Source: Clostridiales bacterium
Lineage (GTDB): Bacteria > Bacillota > Clostridia > Oscillospirales > Oscillospiraceae
Assembly: GCA_021203185.1 (NCBI GenBank)
Contig: JAJQBR010000060.1
Location: forward strand, 1-32,205
DNA: 32,205 bases
Reading direction: 5' to 3'
Position numbers and translations under genes: made by a program. This document shows positions 9,422-17,195 of this stretch, piece by piece (positions within the stretch are counted from its first letter, which is position 1; every line of letters begins with the position of its first letter). Below the pieces are notes generated by a model. It searched no databases, was not told the DNA's origin, and worked only from the letters and a program-made list of their open reading frames with translations.

Positions 9422-12400
9422 TTTTCACCACCAAAAAATCGATCAATTCAAAATCGTTTCTACCACTTACAGTAGACATTAACGCCGATGTTCCCCCTGC
9501 GGAGAACAGGCTATCTATATCGCTTTCCTCTTTGGTATCAATGATAGAGTTGATTGCATCGCTGAGCAGCATGGACATTTCCTCCGTGTCTCTGCCATCG
9601 TTCGTCTCTTCGTTGAACTGGCGGCACAGCTCCATGTCCGGTTCGCTTTTCCCCCGGCAGAGCAGTCGTATATCATCCAGCAGCTTTTTGGGGTTCAGGT
9701 AGTCGCAAACCACCTCTCCATCCCTGCTGACATATACCATGTAAAACGGGTGTATCCGGTTCCGGTTATCTACATTGACGCCGTTGCTGATGCTTTTCAG
9801 AACAAAAATCACACCTTCCGGCAGACCGTCTGTAGCCTTTACGACTGCGTGCAGCCCTTTGGGTTTCCGCTCTATATCCTCATGGCTTTTTACATACTCC
9901 AGCAGGTCAAGGCGGAACTCGTTCAGCCCCAGATCTATGATGGAGATACCATCGGACATATCCTCGATGTCAACGACTTCTTCCTGTAAGCGTTTTAACT
10001 GAGACCTTCGGTATTCCAGGTCGCCCTGTTCCTCCGGGTTAATCAAATCGTCATCGCCGGTGGAGGTCATAACGGAGATTTTCATGCGGGTCTCCACCCG
10101 GTCTTTCAGATTGATGTATTCGTCCAAGTCCATGTCAGGCCAGAAGTTGACCAACTGGATGCGGGCGTTTTTGCTGCCAATACGGTCGATACGACCAAAA
10201 CGCTGAATGATACGCACCGGATTCCAGTGAATATCGTAGTTGACGAGATAGTCGCAGTCCTGAAGGTTCTGACCTTCGGAAATACAGTCGGTTGCAATCA
10301 GAATATCGATCTCGGCAGAACTGTTTGGCATTAGAGTCTCTTTTCCCTTACTGACAGGAGAGAAACAGGTCAGGACATTGTTCAGTGTGGCTTTCAGTCC
10401 TTTGATGGTCGTTCTTCCCTCCACCGAGCCGGTAATGACCGCAGTATCCAGCCCGTATCGGGCCTTTACAAATCTGCTGATGTGCTCATATAGATACTCT
10501 GCCGTGTCGGAAAATGCGGAGAATATCAGTACCTTTTTGTTGTCGCCATTGATTGGATGCTCAATTTTCTCCGTGAGCAGCCCCTTCAGTTCCTGGAGCT
10601 TGCTGTCATGTTCCGGTGTGATGTCAGCAATCATCATGGTCAGCAACTCCAGAACCTCCGAATCTGCTGCCAGGTCTTTGCGCCAGTAGATGTAATCCAT
10701 ATCACCGAGGTCAATTTTTACTTTCTTGCCTACGGTGAAATAATCGGCGTTGCTGTCATCCATGTCCAAATCGCTGTCAAAGGAGGCTTCATAAGCGTCG
10801 AGGTCGGCAACTCCGTATTTCTGATAGCGGTCAATCGTCTCAATGGTCTGGTCAATCAGAGCCTTGATCCTGTTTAGGGTAAGCAAGAACGAATGGACTG
10901 AACTTTCGAGCCGTTTCAAAAGGTTGATACTCATCAAACGGCGAATACCTGCTTCACGCCCCTGCTGTGTCAGGCTTTGTCCCTTGTTGTGGGTCAATTC
11001 CATGTATTTCCCCAACTTGCTTGGGAAAATATAGTTGGATGGTGTGTATATGAACAGATTCAGAAGCATCAACTGCTCATAAATCTCGTTGTAGTTGATG
11101 GCAGACTTCAAATCTGTCAGCTTTGGCCGCCTGGAAATTGGTTTCAATCGCTCTGGGAAGCTGCCAATTTCCGATGTATCATAGTATTTTTGGATATGCT
11201 TTCTGGAACGGGCAATCGTCACGCTGTCCAACAGCTCGAAGAAGTCAAAGTCCAGGGTACGCAGCAGCGCGTCCGTCGTGCGCTTCGCTGGCTCCAGCTT
11301 GCTCCAGGCATTGAACGCAGTCTGCGCCTGCCTGAATATCTGCTCGATGGGCTTCTGAGTATTCAGCTTGCTGTCCATCTGCTCTGAATCGCCCTCGTAT
11401 GCGATGGCAAGCTGGTTTCTTAAATCAACGAACCGGTTGTTGACCGGCGTAGCGGAAAGCATCAGTACTTTTGTTTTTACTCCGGCCCGGATCACCTTGT
11501 CCATCAGACGCTGGTAGCGGTTCTCTGTTGTCTTGCTGTGCGTACCGATTCCATTGCGGAAGTTATGAGATTCATCAATGACCACGAGGTCGTAGTTGCC
11601 CCAGTTCAGGCGGTCAAGGTCGATTCCGTTAGAGGTGCCACCCTTGCGTGACAGGTCGGTATGGAACAACACGTCATACCGTAACCGGTCTGCCGCCAGC
11701 GGGTTATTGACATAGTTGCCCTTGTAGGTATTCCAGTTTTCCGCCAGCTTCTTCGGGCAGAGTACCAGAACAGATTTGTTGCGATTCTCATAGTATTTGA
11801 CCACAGCCAGCGCCGTAAAGGTCTTGCCCAAGCCAACACTATCGGCAAGAATACAGCCGTTATACCGCTCCAACTTATTGATAATGGCAAGGGCCGCATC
11901 CCGCTGGAAACCATAGAGCATATTCCAGATGGCACTTTCCTTGAAGCCGGTAGCCTCATTGGGAAGCACATCCTCAGAAATGTCGTCCAGGAACTCGCTG
12001 AACACATGATAGAGCGTCACAAAATAGATGAATTCGGGAGAATTTTCGTTGTAAGCTGTCGAAATATTTTCAATGATGGTTTCAGTTACATCCTGCAATT
12101 TTTCTTTGTCGTTCCAGAGAGTGTCAAATAGTTGGACGTATTGGGTGGCAAATGGCGCATCCAGGCCGTTGACCATATTGTAAATGTTATTGCCCCGGTC
12201 ACAGCCAATATCAACCGTCGTAAACCCATTCAATGGCATATAAGCTACAGGTTCTTTACAAGCATCGACGGTCATAAATCCGCTCATGTTTTCGCTCGTA
12301 ACATTGGATTTGAATGTGGCCTTTCTGCGTATCCAGTCAGCGCACTCTCTGGCAATCGCCTTTTGGGTCATCTCATTCCGCAGATGAATTTCAAATTCTG

Positions 12401-12653
12401 TACCATAGAGACTGCTTTCCCGACTGAGTCGGGGAATATAGAACTCCCGCTTCTGCTTTTCAGCTTGCGCCTCCACAAAAGTTGGGGACGTGAAAATAAA
12501 ACGGAATTCATCCACGGTTTCCAACTGTTTTTTCAATTCGGCATAGGCGTACATGGAAAAGCAGGCTGCGGCAACAGAAACGCGGCTGCCTTTTACGATC
12601 TCTTTTGTCATGTCGTCTTTTACTATGTTTTGAATATTGTCAAAAATCTTCAT
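9414..12653 (-). CDS. SNF2-family DEAD/DEAH helicase with N-terminal PLD-like region
   Basis: This is a 1079-aa superfamily 2 ATPase of the kind found in defence islands, expected to translocate on DNA. Walker A is ADSVGLGKT at about residues 270-278, motif II is DESH at 360-363, motif III is SAT at 400-402, and the C-terminal RecA-like domain ends with QRFGRIDRIGS at 817-827. The first 230 residues have the layout of a phospholipase D-like domain, but I see no intact HKD motif, so a nuclease activity there is doubtful. It is the first gene of the six-gene block, preceded by about 100 bases with two palindromes. Related helicases pair with DUF4391 proteins and methylases in systems annotated as Hma or Type III-like, but the exact match here needs a profile search. 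Confidence 0.85.
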   Translation of the reverse strand: MKIFDNIQNIVKDDMTKEIVKGSRVSVAAACFSMYAYAELKKQLETVDEFRFIFTSPTFVEAQAEKQKREFYIPRLSRESSLYGTEFEIHLRNEMTQKAIARECADWIRRKATFKSNVTSENMSGFMTVDACKEPVAYMPLNGFTTVDIGCDRGNNIYNMVNGLDAPFATQYVQLFDTLWNDKEKLQDVTETIIENISTAYNENSPEFIYFVTLYHVFSEFLDDISEDVLPNEATGFKESAIWNMLYGFQRDAALAIINKLERYNGCILADSVGLGKTFTALAVVKYYENRNKSVLVLCPKKLAENWNTYKGNYVNNPLAADRLRYDVLFHTDLSRKGGTSNGIDLDRLNWGNYDLVVIDESHNFRNGIGTHSKTTENRYQRLMDKVIRAGVKTKVLMLSATPVNNRFVDLRNQLAIAYEGDSEQMDSKLNTQKPIEQIFRQAQTAFNAWSKLEPAKRTTDALLRTLDFDFFELLDSVTIARSRKHIQKYYDTSEIGSFPERLKPISRRPKLTDLKSAINYNEIYEQLMLLNLFIYTPSNYIFPSKLGKYMELTHNKGQSLTQQGREAGIRRLMSINLLKRLESSVHSFLLTLNRIKALIDQTIETIDRYQKYGVADLDAYEASFDSDLDMDDSNADYFTVGKKVKIDLGDMDYIYWRKDLAADSEVLELLTMMIADITPEHDSKLQELKGLLTEKIEHPINGDNKKVLIFSAFSDTAEYLYEHISRFVKARYGLDTAVITGSVEGRTTIKGLKATLNNVLTCFSPVSKGKETLMPNSSAEIDILIATDCISEGQNLQDCDYLVNYDIHWNPVRIIQRFGRIDRIGSKNARIQLVNFWPDMDLDEYINLKDRVETRMKISVMTSTGDDDLINPEEQGDLEYRRSQLKRLQEEVVDIEDMSDGISIIDLGLNEFRLDLLEYVKSHEDIERKPKGLHAVVKATDGLPEGVIFVLKSISNGVNVDNRNRIHPFYMVYVSRDGEVVCDYLNPKKLLDDIRLLCRGKSEPDMELCRQFNEETNDGRDTEEMSMLLSDAINSIIDTKEESDIDSLFSAGGTSALMSTVSGRNDFELIDFLVVKNG

Positions 12654-12679
12654 CTTAACAGTCCTTATGACAAATTTTG

Positions 12680-12721
12680 CAGTATCGATACTGATAGTTT
12701 ACCACAGATAATACATATCTG
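12680..12721. promoter_or_regulatory. Two adjacent palindromes upstream of the helicase operon
   Basis: A perfect 14-base palindrome CAGTATCGATACTG occupies 12680-12693, and CAGATA-5-TATCTG occupies 12705-12721. Both lie in the 101-base gap between the riboswitch-controlled gene and the helicase start, 27 and 52 bases upstream of the ATG. Neither is followed by a T-run, so they look like operators rather than terminators. On the minus strand a weak promoter (TTGCAG, 17 bases, TAAACT) would cover the second palindrome. The binding protein is unknown. Confidence 0.5.
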
Positions 12722-12754
12722 CAAATCGAAGTTGACTGCTAAACAATATTTTAG

Positions 12755-13162
12755 TTAAGGCTTGTAGATAAAATCCTTATACCCCGCAACGTACTTTCTG
12801 TAATCGACCTTAATCAGCGGGATCGCGTCCTTACCCGAATTGAAATGATCCGCCCATCGAAAAGCCACTGTACCCGCAAAACCGATAAAATTGACCGTTT
12901 GGTTCTTGTTCAGTGCCATAATGGAATCCGGTTTTCTTTCCCGCAGCGACACGCCGTCGCCGTAATGAAAATATTCATTTTCCGCGTCTTCAATAAACTT
13001 CTGTCGCGTTTTCTCATCTCCACAATAGACGTAGACCCTGCCGTTGAGCTTCGTGAGTGCTGTAAGTGTGCGGTCCTCCGCAGGAATACGACACTTCCTC
13101 GCCATGATAGCCCTCTTGACTTCTTTCGTAGCCTCTTTTGCTGCCTTCTTGATTTTGACCAT
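12755..13162 (-). CDS. Unknown 135-aa basic protein under SAM riboswitch control
   Basis: The product is not recognised. It begins with a lysine-rich helix (KIKKAAKEATKEVKRAIMARK), followed by a mixed alpha/beta part with VYVYCGDEKTRQKF and a C-terminal segment around NFIGFAGTVAFRWADHF. There is no signal peptide and no clear catalytic motif. The ATG at 13162 is chosen because a GGAGC site lies eight bases upstream. The open frame extends back to 13273, but that extension runs through the terminator and aptamer, so it is not coding. The gene has its own promoter, aptamer and terminator upstream. It ends 101 bases before the helicase start with no convincing terminator, so it may be the first gene of the defence transcript. 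Confidence 0.75.
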   Translation of the reverse strand: MVKIKKAAKEATKEVKRAIMARKCRIPAEDRTLTALTKLNGRVYVYCGDEKTRQKFIEDAENEYFHYGDGVSLRERKPDSIMALNKNQTVNFIGFAGTVAFRWADHFNSGKDAIPLIKVDYRKYVAGYKDFIYKP

Positions 13163-13200
13163 GATATTGCGCTCCTTTGCATTTTTTCCATAAAAAGCGC

Positions 13201-13232
13201 AAAGAAAAGCACCCATCGTCCTCGATGGGTGC
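13201..13232 (-). terminator. Intrinsic terminator of the SAM riboswitch
   Basis: On the minus strand GCACCCATCG and CGATGGGTGC form a 10-bp stem with a four-base loop (13209-13232), followed by TTTTCTTT (13201-13208). It lies between the aptamer and the binding site of the 135-aa gene. Its 5' arm can instead pair with TCGATGGG at 13251-13258, next to the aptamer, giving an antiterminator. Confidence 0.85.
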
Positions 13233-13243
13233 CGAAATAACAT

Positions 13244-13332
13244 TATAAACCCCATCGAATCAAGCTTTAGCACCTTACCAATCGGCAGGTTGCTGTGCGG
13301 TCAACGGGCTTGTCCCTCGCGCACTCTTTATG
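13244..13332 (-). promoter_or_regulatory. SAM-I type riboswitch aptamer
   Basis: The minus strand carries the conserved core of the S-box in order: AAGAG, GAGGGAC, GCCC, GA, GCAACC and AGGTGCTAA. A P2-like helix pairs GTGCG with CGCAC, and a P3-like helix pairs ACCTGCC with GGTAAGGT. Possible P1 pairings are ATAAA with TTTAT (13327-13331 with 13245-13249), or CCAT with ATGG inside the antiterminator arm. SAM binding should stabilise P1, free the terminator 5' arm and switch the gene off. The core motif match is established knowledge of the family, while the switch direction is inferred from the terminator layout. The P4 helix is weak or missing. Confidence 0.85.
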
Positions 13333-13340
13333 GTGATAAT

Positions 13341-13369
13341 AGAATATCATATCATTTGACGTTAGTCAA
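13341..13369 (-). promoter_or_regulatory. Sigma-A type promoter for the SAM riboswitch transcript
   Basis: On the minus strand TTGACT (13364-13369) and TATTCT (13341-13346) are separated by 17 bases. Transcription would start a few bases before the aptamer, as expected for a riboswitch leader. Confidence 0.7.
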
Positions 13370-13458
13370 GCATTATATTCGCTTCATCTTGTAATAGTAT
13401 TCAACAAACCTCTGCATTGACTTTCGGAGATCATCGCCTCAATTCACATCGCAAAAGC

Positions 13459-14217
13459 TCATTCGGTGCGCCGGGCCACCACCACGAACCGTCCTTCGTC
13501 GGTGTGGTAGCTGCAAGTGGAGAGAGTGAGCGTCTGGTCGCCATAAACGGCGTCGATGTCCCCGCCATAGACATTGTACCGGGCCAGATTCTCCAGATAC
13601 TCGTCAAAGATTGTCTCATCGGTCAAATCGGTGTACTGGTAGTATGGGAAGTCATCGTTGTTCAGGTCGTAATAAAAGGCTGCCACCACCTCGTACTCCC
13701 GCAGCTCGTAGAGGGTGTCGAACCGGATCACCGGGTGTTCTTCCCGGTAAGCCTCATCTCCGTAGTCTACCAGGGTGCCAAACATGGTGTTGTCCATCAT
13801 GTGGTGGCCATAGATGATGATATTGCTGGCGTCGGGGCCGGAACCCTCTCCGATGAACAGGTAGCCGCTTTTGGCGTCGCTGCCATCAAAGGCCCGGTGC
13901 AGGTAATACTCCGGCTCCTCCGGCGTGTACATGACCGGATAATCAATGACAGTCCCCTCAATGGACAGCCAACCCGCCATGTCGTGGTTCTGCTCCCACA
14001 GAGCCGCGTACCGAAGCAAAACGCCATTTTCGTCTGTCTCATCTTCCGCGTTGGTATCCACCTGGTCTGCCAGTGCTTCGTTGGCGTTTTTTTCTGTGGT
14101 TGCGGTATAGGAATACTGCGCCAGCAGAAAGGCGGAGGCCAGTAGCGCCGCCAGCAGCGCAAGCAATAGGATCGGTGCCAGGACGCCGCGCTTTTGTTTC
14201 GCTTTTTGTTGTCTCAT
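13459..14217 (-). CDS. srtB: Class B sortase
   Basis: Sortases are membrane transpeptidases that attach surface proteins to the cell wall or link pilins. This 252-aa protein has an N-terminal membrane anchor at about residues 12-34, then a sortase B fold with the catalytic His in IIIYGHHM (H138), Cys in TLSTCSYH (C235) and Arg in GRFVVV (R243). The ATG at 14217 follows a GGGAGGG site. The gene is monocistronic in appearance, and the neighbours on both sides belong to unrelated modules. No LPxTG-like or NPQTN-like substrate is visible in the window. Sortases of this class are common cargo of conjugative elements in gut Clostridia, where they may act on element-encoded surface proteins. Confidence 0.93.
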   Translation of the reverse strand: MRQQKAKQKRGVLAPILLLALLAALLASAFLLAQYSYTATTEKNANEALADQVDTNAEDETDENGVLLRYAALWEQNHDMAGWLSIEGTVIDYPVMYTPEEPEYYLHRAFDGSDAKSGYLFIGEGSGPDASNIIIYGHHMMDNTMFGTLVDYGDEAYREEHPVIRFDTLYELREYEVVAAFYYDLNNDDFPYYQYTDLTDETIFDEYLENLARYNVYGGDIDAVYGDQTLTLSTCSYHTDEGRFVVVARRTE

Positions 14218-14385
14218 AGTTGTCCCTCCCTAAACTTTCAAAATGAGTGTGTAAAAGCGACAGAACGTCTTTGTAGGTCGTTCCGCCGCCCGGCTCAATT
14301 TTACTCAGCGGCAGCTATCATTGTCTCAAAATGCGCCGCCGAGAGTATTCTTTTTCAAAGTTCGCTGTGCCAATCAGCCTTTCTA

Positions 14386-14868
14386 TCATTCCAGTCTGAG
14401 AAAAGCATCTATGTCAACAATGCCCTCGCCATTGACATCGAGCAGATCATCAAATCTTATCACCTCATCGATGGAACCTTTTTCGGTTTTCCTGCCCGCG
14501 TTGACCTTCAAAATTCTATAGACACTGTCTACGCTGCTCACAGTGCCGGTTATGGTCACATCATAGCCAATATCCCCTCCATCGACATCTGGCTGAAAGT
14601 AGACAACGGTCACTGTCATCCCCTTCTTCACCTGCATGAGCTTGTCGGAAAGGATTTCTGCTTCTTCCTCGGACAACTCTGTCCGGTGGCACCGCCGCAG
14701 TTTCACATCTTCTTCCCCCAGACGCTCCGAATGTCCCCGGAGGGCCGCAAAGGGCGCAAAAATTTTAGCTCTGTCCTGCAATGTCATTTTGGGGTGGTTT
14801 TGAAGCGTGCGCTCCGGCCAGGGCCTTTCCATCTCTATGATGTCGTCGTAATTCTCCTCTACACCCAC
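14386..14868 (-). CDS. YolD-like protein
   Basis: The 160-aa protein fits the YolD-like family, which nearly always accompanies a Y-family polymerase in Firmicutes mobile DNA. The signature is MTLQDRAKIFAPFAALRGH (about residues 28-46), followed by a beta-rich half with ITGTVSSVD. Translation starts at GTG 14868, with a perfect AAAGGAGGT six bases upstream and no better ATG nearby. It lies 23 bases after the polymerase stop in the same operon. Its function is not established; an accessory role in damage-induced synthesis is assumed from context. Confidence 0.85.
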   Translation of the reverse strand: MGVEENYDDIIEMERPWPERTLQNHPKMTLQDRAKIFAPFAALRGHSERLGEEDVKLRRCHRTELSEEEAEILSDKLMQVKKGMTVTVVYFQPDVDGGDIGYDVTITGTVSSVDSVYRILKVNAGRKTEKGSIDEVIRFDDLLDVNGEGIVDIDAFLRLE

Positions 14869-14891
14869 GATTAGACCTCCTTTGCCCGTAT

Positions 14892-16355
14892 CTATAACTT
14901 CTCAGCATCCCCGGCTTTGTGACCGCCGATTTGCTGATTCCTTTCCCGCATCGTTGCACCTTCCAGGAAGTTCGTCCCCTTCAACACGGCGTTCTTGCCG
15001 AACCGCTGCTTGAGTTTAACCATTGTGTCTTGTAGCCGCTTTTCTTTTTCCAATTTCGCCGTGTCAGTAAACAGGTCCAGCTGTACGATGCCGCTATCCT
15101 TCACGACCCGGTTTGCCGTAATGGTGATGCGCCGCACAGTCAGATTCCTGTCTGCGATTCGGTCAAACAGGCCCACGATTGCTTCCTGGAGCTGGCTCCC
15201 GATGTTCGTCGGACTGCCGCAGCGTGTGCTGCCATGAGAAGGACACGGAACCAATCGGCCATAGTGGTCAACCTTCGTTGGGCCTTTATAGTTGCCGCTG
15301 TCACAATTCTCCCGGTCATAGGAGATGTCTAATGTGAAAGAATCCGAGGCTATTCCCTTGCTGTTCAGTTGCAGCATAAGAGAATCCGTCATCTCCTGGA
15401 CGATGATCCTTGCCTTTTCATACGGATAGGGTTCAGAGAGCACCTGCCCTTCCGAGAGGCAGTTTGTCTCCGGCTTGTAGAATTTCACCAGCTCCATCGT
15501 AGTGGGTTCTACACCCCAGGCGTGGTCGATAAGGATCTCCGCGTCGATGCCGAATGTCTTGTAGAACCATTCCTGGTCATAGATGGACGCCCTTGCCAGC
15601 TGTCCCATCGTGAAAATGTAGTTCTTTTCGAGTTTTCGCGCCGTCCCATGACCGATGCGCCAGAAATCCGTGAGAGGCGTGTGATTCCACAGCAGCTTGC
15701 GATAAGAGGATTCGTCCAATTCGGCAATTCGCACCCCGTCTTTGTCCGCCGGGACGTGCTTGGCGACAATATCCATTGCAATCTTCGCCAGATAGAGATT
15801 CGTTCCAATGCCGCCTGTGGCGGTGATCCCTGTGGCGTATAGCACCTCTCGAATCAGCGTCATGCAAAGCTCGTGCGCCGTCATGTGATAGGTATTCAGA
15901 TAACCGGTGGCATCGATGAACACCTCATCAATGCTGTAGGCGAAAATGTCCTCCGGGGCGATATACTTCAGATAAATGGCATAAATCTGGGCTGAGACTT
16001 CCACATACCGGGCCATCCGGGGCGGAGCAACGATATAGGAGAGCTTCAGGCTTGGATCATTGGCAAGCCCTCTGGCATCAAAACATTCGGTTGTAAACCT
16101 GTGACCGGGGGCTTTGCGCAGGCGTTCCTCATTGATTTGCTTTACCTTCTGCATGACTTCAAAGAGCCTGGCGCGTCCCGGTATCCCGTAGGCTTTCAGG
16201 GAAGGAGAGACCGCAAGGCAGATGGTCTTGTCCGTTCGGCTCTGGTCCGCGACAACAAGATTTGTGGTCAGCGGGTCCAGGCGCCTGTCGGCGCACTCTG
16301 CGCTGGCGTAAAATGACTTCAAATCTATGGCTAAATAGACGTGTTGGTTTGCCAT
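14892..16355 (-). CDS. Y-family translesion DNA polymerase (UmuC/UvrX-like)
   Basis: This 487-aa enzyme is an error-prone polymerase for bypass of damaged templates. The palm starts with YLAIDLKSFYASAEC, giving the first metal-binding Asp and the steric gate Phe-Tyr pair. The second catalytic motif is YSIDEVFIDATG, with the expected SIDE. A helix-hairpin-helix thumb follows (TDFWRIGHGTARKLEKNY), and the C-terminal little-finger region holds VRRITITANRV. Length is longer than DinB and near that of plasmid and phage UmuC/UvrX proteins. It is co-oriented with the S24 repressor, two small genes and YolD, so SOS-type induction is likely. A GGGGGG site lies eight bases before the ATG. Confidence 0.93.
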   Translation of the reverse strand: MANQHVYLAIDLKSFYASAECADRRLDPLTTNLVVADQSRTDKTICLAVSPSLKAYGIPGRARLFEVMQKVKQINEERLRKAPGHRFTTECFDARGLANDPSLKLSYIVAPPRMARYVEVSAQIYAIYLKYIAPEDIFAYSIDEVFIDATGYLNTYHMTAHELCMTLIREVLYATGITATGGIGTNLYLAKIAMDIVAKHVPADKDGVRIAELDESSYRKLLWNHTPLTDFWRIGHGTARKLEKNYIFTMGQLARASIYDQEWFYKTFGIDAEILIDHAWGVEPTTMELVKFYKPETNCLSEGQVLSEPYPYEKARIIVQEMTDSLMLQLNSKGIASDSFTLDISYDRENCDSGNYKGPTKVDHYGRLVPCPSHGSTRCGSPTNIGSQLQEAIVGLFDRIADRNLTVRRITITANRVVKDSGIVQLDLFTDTAKLEKEKRLQDTMVKLKQRFGKNAVLKGTNFLEGATMRERNQQIGGHKAGDAEKL

Positions 16356-16394
16356 AATAGTGGCCCCCCTGTGGTGTTCTATCGTTGGGATGCA

Positions 16395-16691
16395 TCATCC
16401 TGCATCACTTATCTCAACGAACCATCTTCCAAACCGCGGCGGGTAAGGCGCAGGTTCAAAAAACAGACGTTTTTCCTCTCCCCGGATAACTACGGTGTAG
16501 CAGTCGCCGGAATAGGAAGTCCCAACAGTATGAGCTGGCCGAAAGTCGCGGACTTCTTCGATAGGGTAGATACGTCCATTGATCCATTCTAATGTTTTCG
16601 GATGCATAAAACCGGTGGTGTCGATTTCCGAAGTGACCGTTACATAGACCCTTTCCTTATGTGGATACAATGCTCTGCCAGTCGTACTCAT
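16395..16691 (-). CDS. Small hypothetical protein of the polymerase operon
   Basis: The protein (98 aa) is not recognised by function. It is beta-rich, with ERVYVTVTSEID at the start, an EWINGRIYPIEEVRDFRP centre and CYTVVIRGEEKRLFFEP toward the end. Similar small genes sit beside umuC-like genes in Firmicutes elements, so it is likely a conserved operon member. A GGAGGTGA site stands before the ATG at 16691. It lies between the polymerase (39 bases downstream) and the 151-aa gene (30 bases upstream). Confidence 0.75.
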   Translation of the reverse strand: MSTTGRALYPHKERVYVTVTSEIDTTGFMHPKTLEWINGRIYPIEEVRDFRPAHTVGTSYSGDCYTVVIRGEEKRLFFEPAPYPPRFGRWFVEISDAG

Positions 16692-16721
16692 GCTGCGGTC
16701 ACCTCCCTGTCAATTCGTCAT

Positions 16722-17177
16722 TTAGGATGCACATTCTGCCGGTTCGAGTCCGACCACCTTGTAGATTTCGTTCTTAGCCGCAGCGTCCAGTCCACAGAGT
16801 TCGATTTTCTGGTCAAGCAATTCCTTCGTCCATTTGCCGCGAGCATTTTTCGGCGTGTGCTGAATTTGGTTCAAAATCGCATCCCGGCAGTAAAGCTCCA
16901 GGAGCGAAGCCAATACGCCTGTCCAGTCAACCCCTATTGCTCGAACGGAAGATGGACCCGTGTAAAACTGTTCCATATACTGCTTGAGCCGTCTTGCGGC
17001 AGAACAGCAATCGGCGGCGATCAATCTTTCTCTCGTTTTTTCATATGCCTTCTGGCAATAGGCAGCAAGTTCTCTTTCTTCCGTATCTTCCGCGTATTTC
17101 ATGTCATTTTCACTTTCAATACCGACTTCTGGCCCGTTATGCTTCACAAAGGCCGAAGGTTCCCCTGTATTCATCAT
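16722..17177 (-). CDS. Hypothetical protein of the SOS-type cassette
   Basis: The function is unknown. The 151-aa product has an acidic N-terminus, a helical middle (YCQKAYEKTRERLIAADCCSAARRLKQYMEQF) and a C-terminus with KWTKELLDQKIELCGLDAAAKNEIYKVVGL. Two starts are possible. The ATG at 17192 lies four bases after the repressor stop but has no binding site, while the ATG at 17177 has GAGG nine bases upstream and is chosen here. It follows the S24 repressor in the same transcript, so it should be derepressed with the polymerase. Confidence 0.7.
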   Translation of the reverse strand: MMNTGEPSAFVKHNGPEVGIESENDMKYAEDTEERELAAYCQKAYEKTRERLIAADCCSAARRLKQYMEQFYTGPSSVRAIGVDWTGVLASLLELYCRDAILNQIQHTPKNARGKWTKELLDQKIELCGLDAAAKNEIYKVVGLEPAECAS

Positions 17178-17195
17178 TTCACACAACCTCATAGT

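Noticed and set aside
13163-13273. Longer start for the 135-aa gene
   Set aside because: The added codons lie in the terminator hairpin and antiterminator arm.
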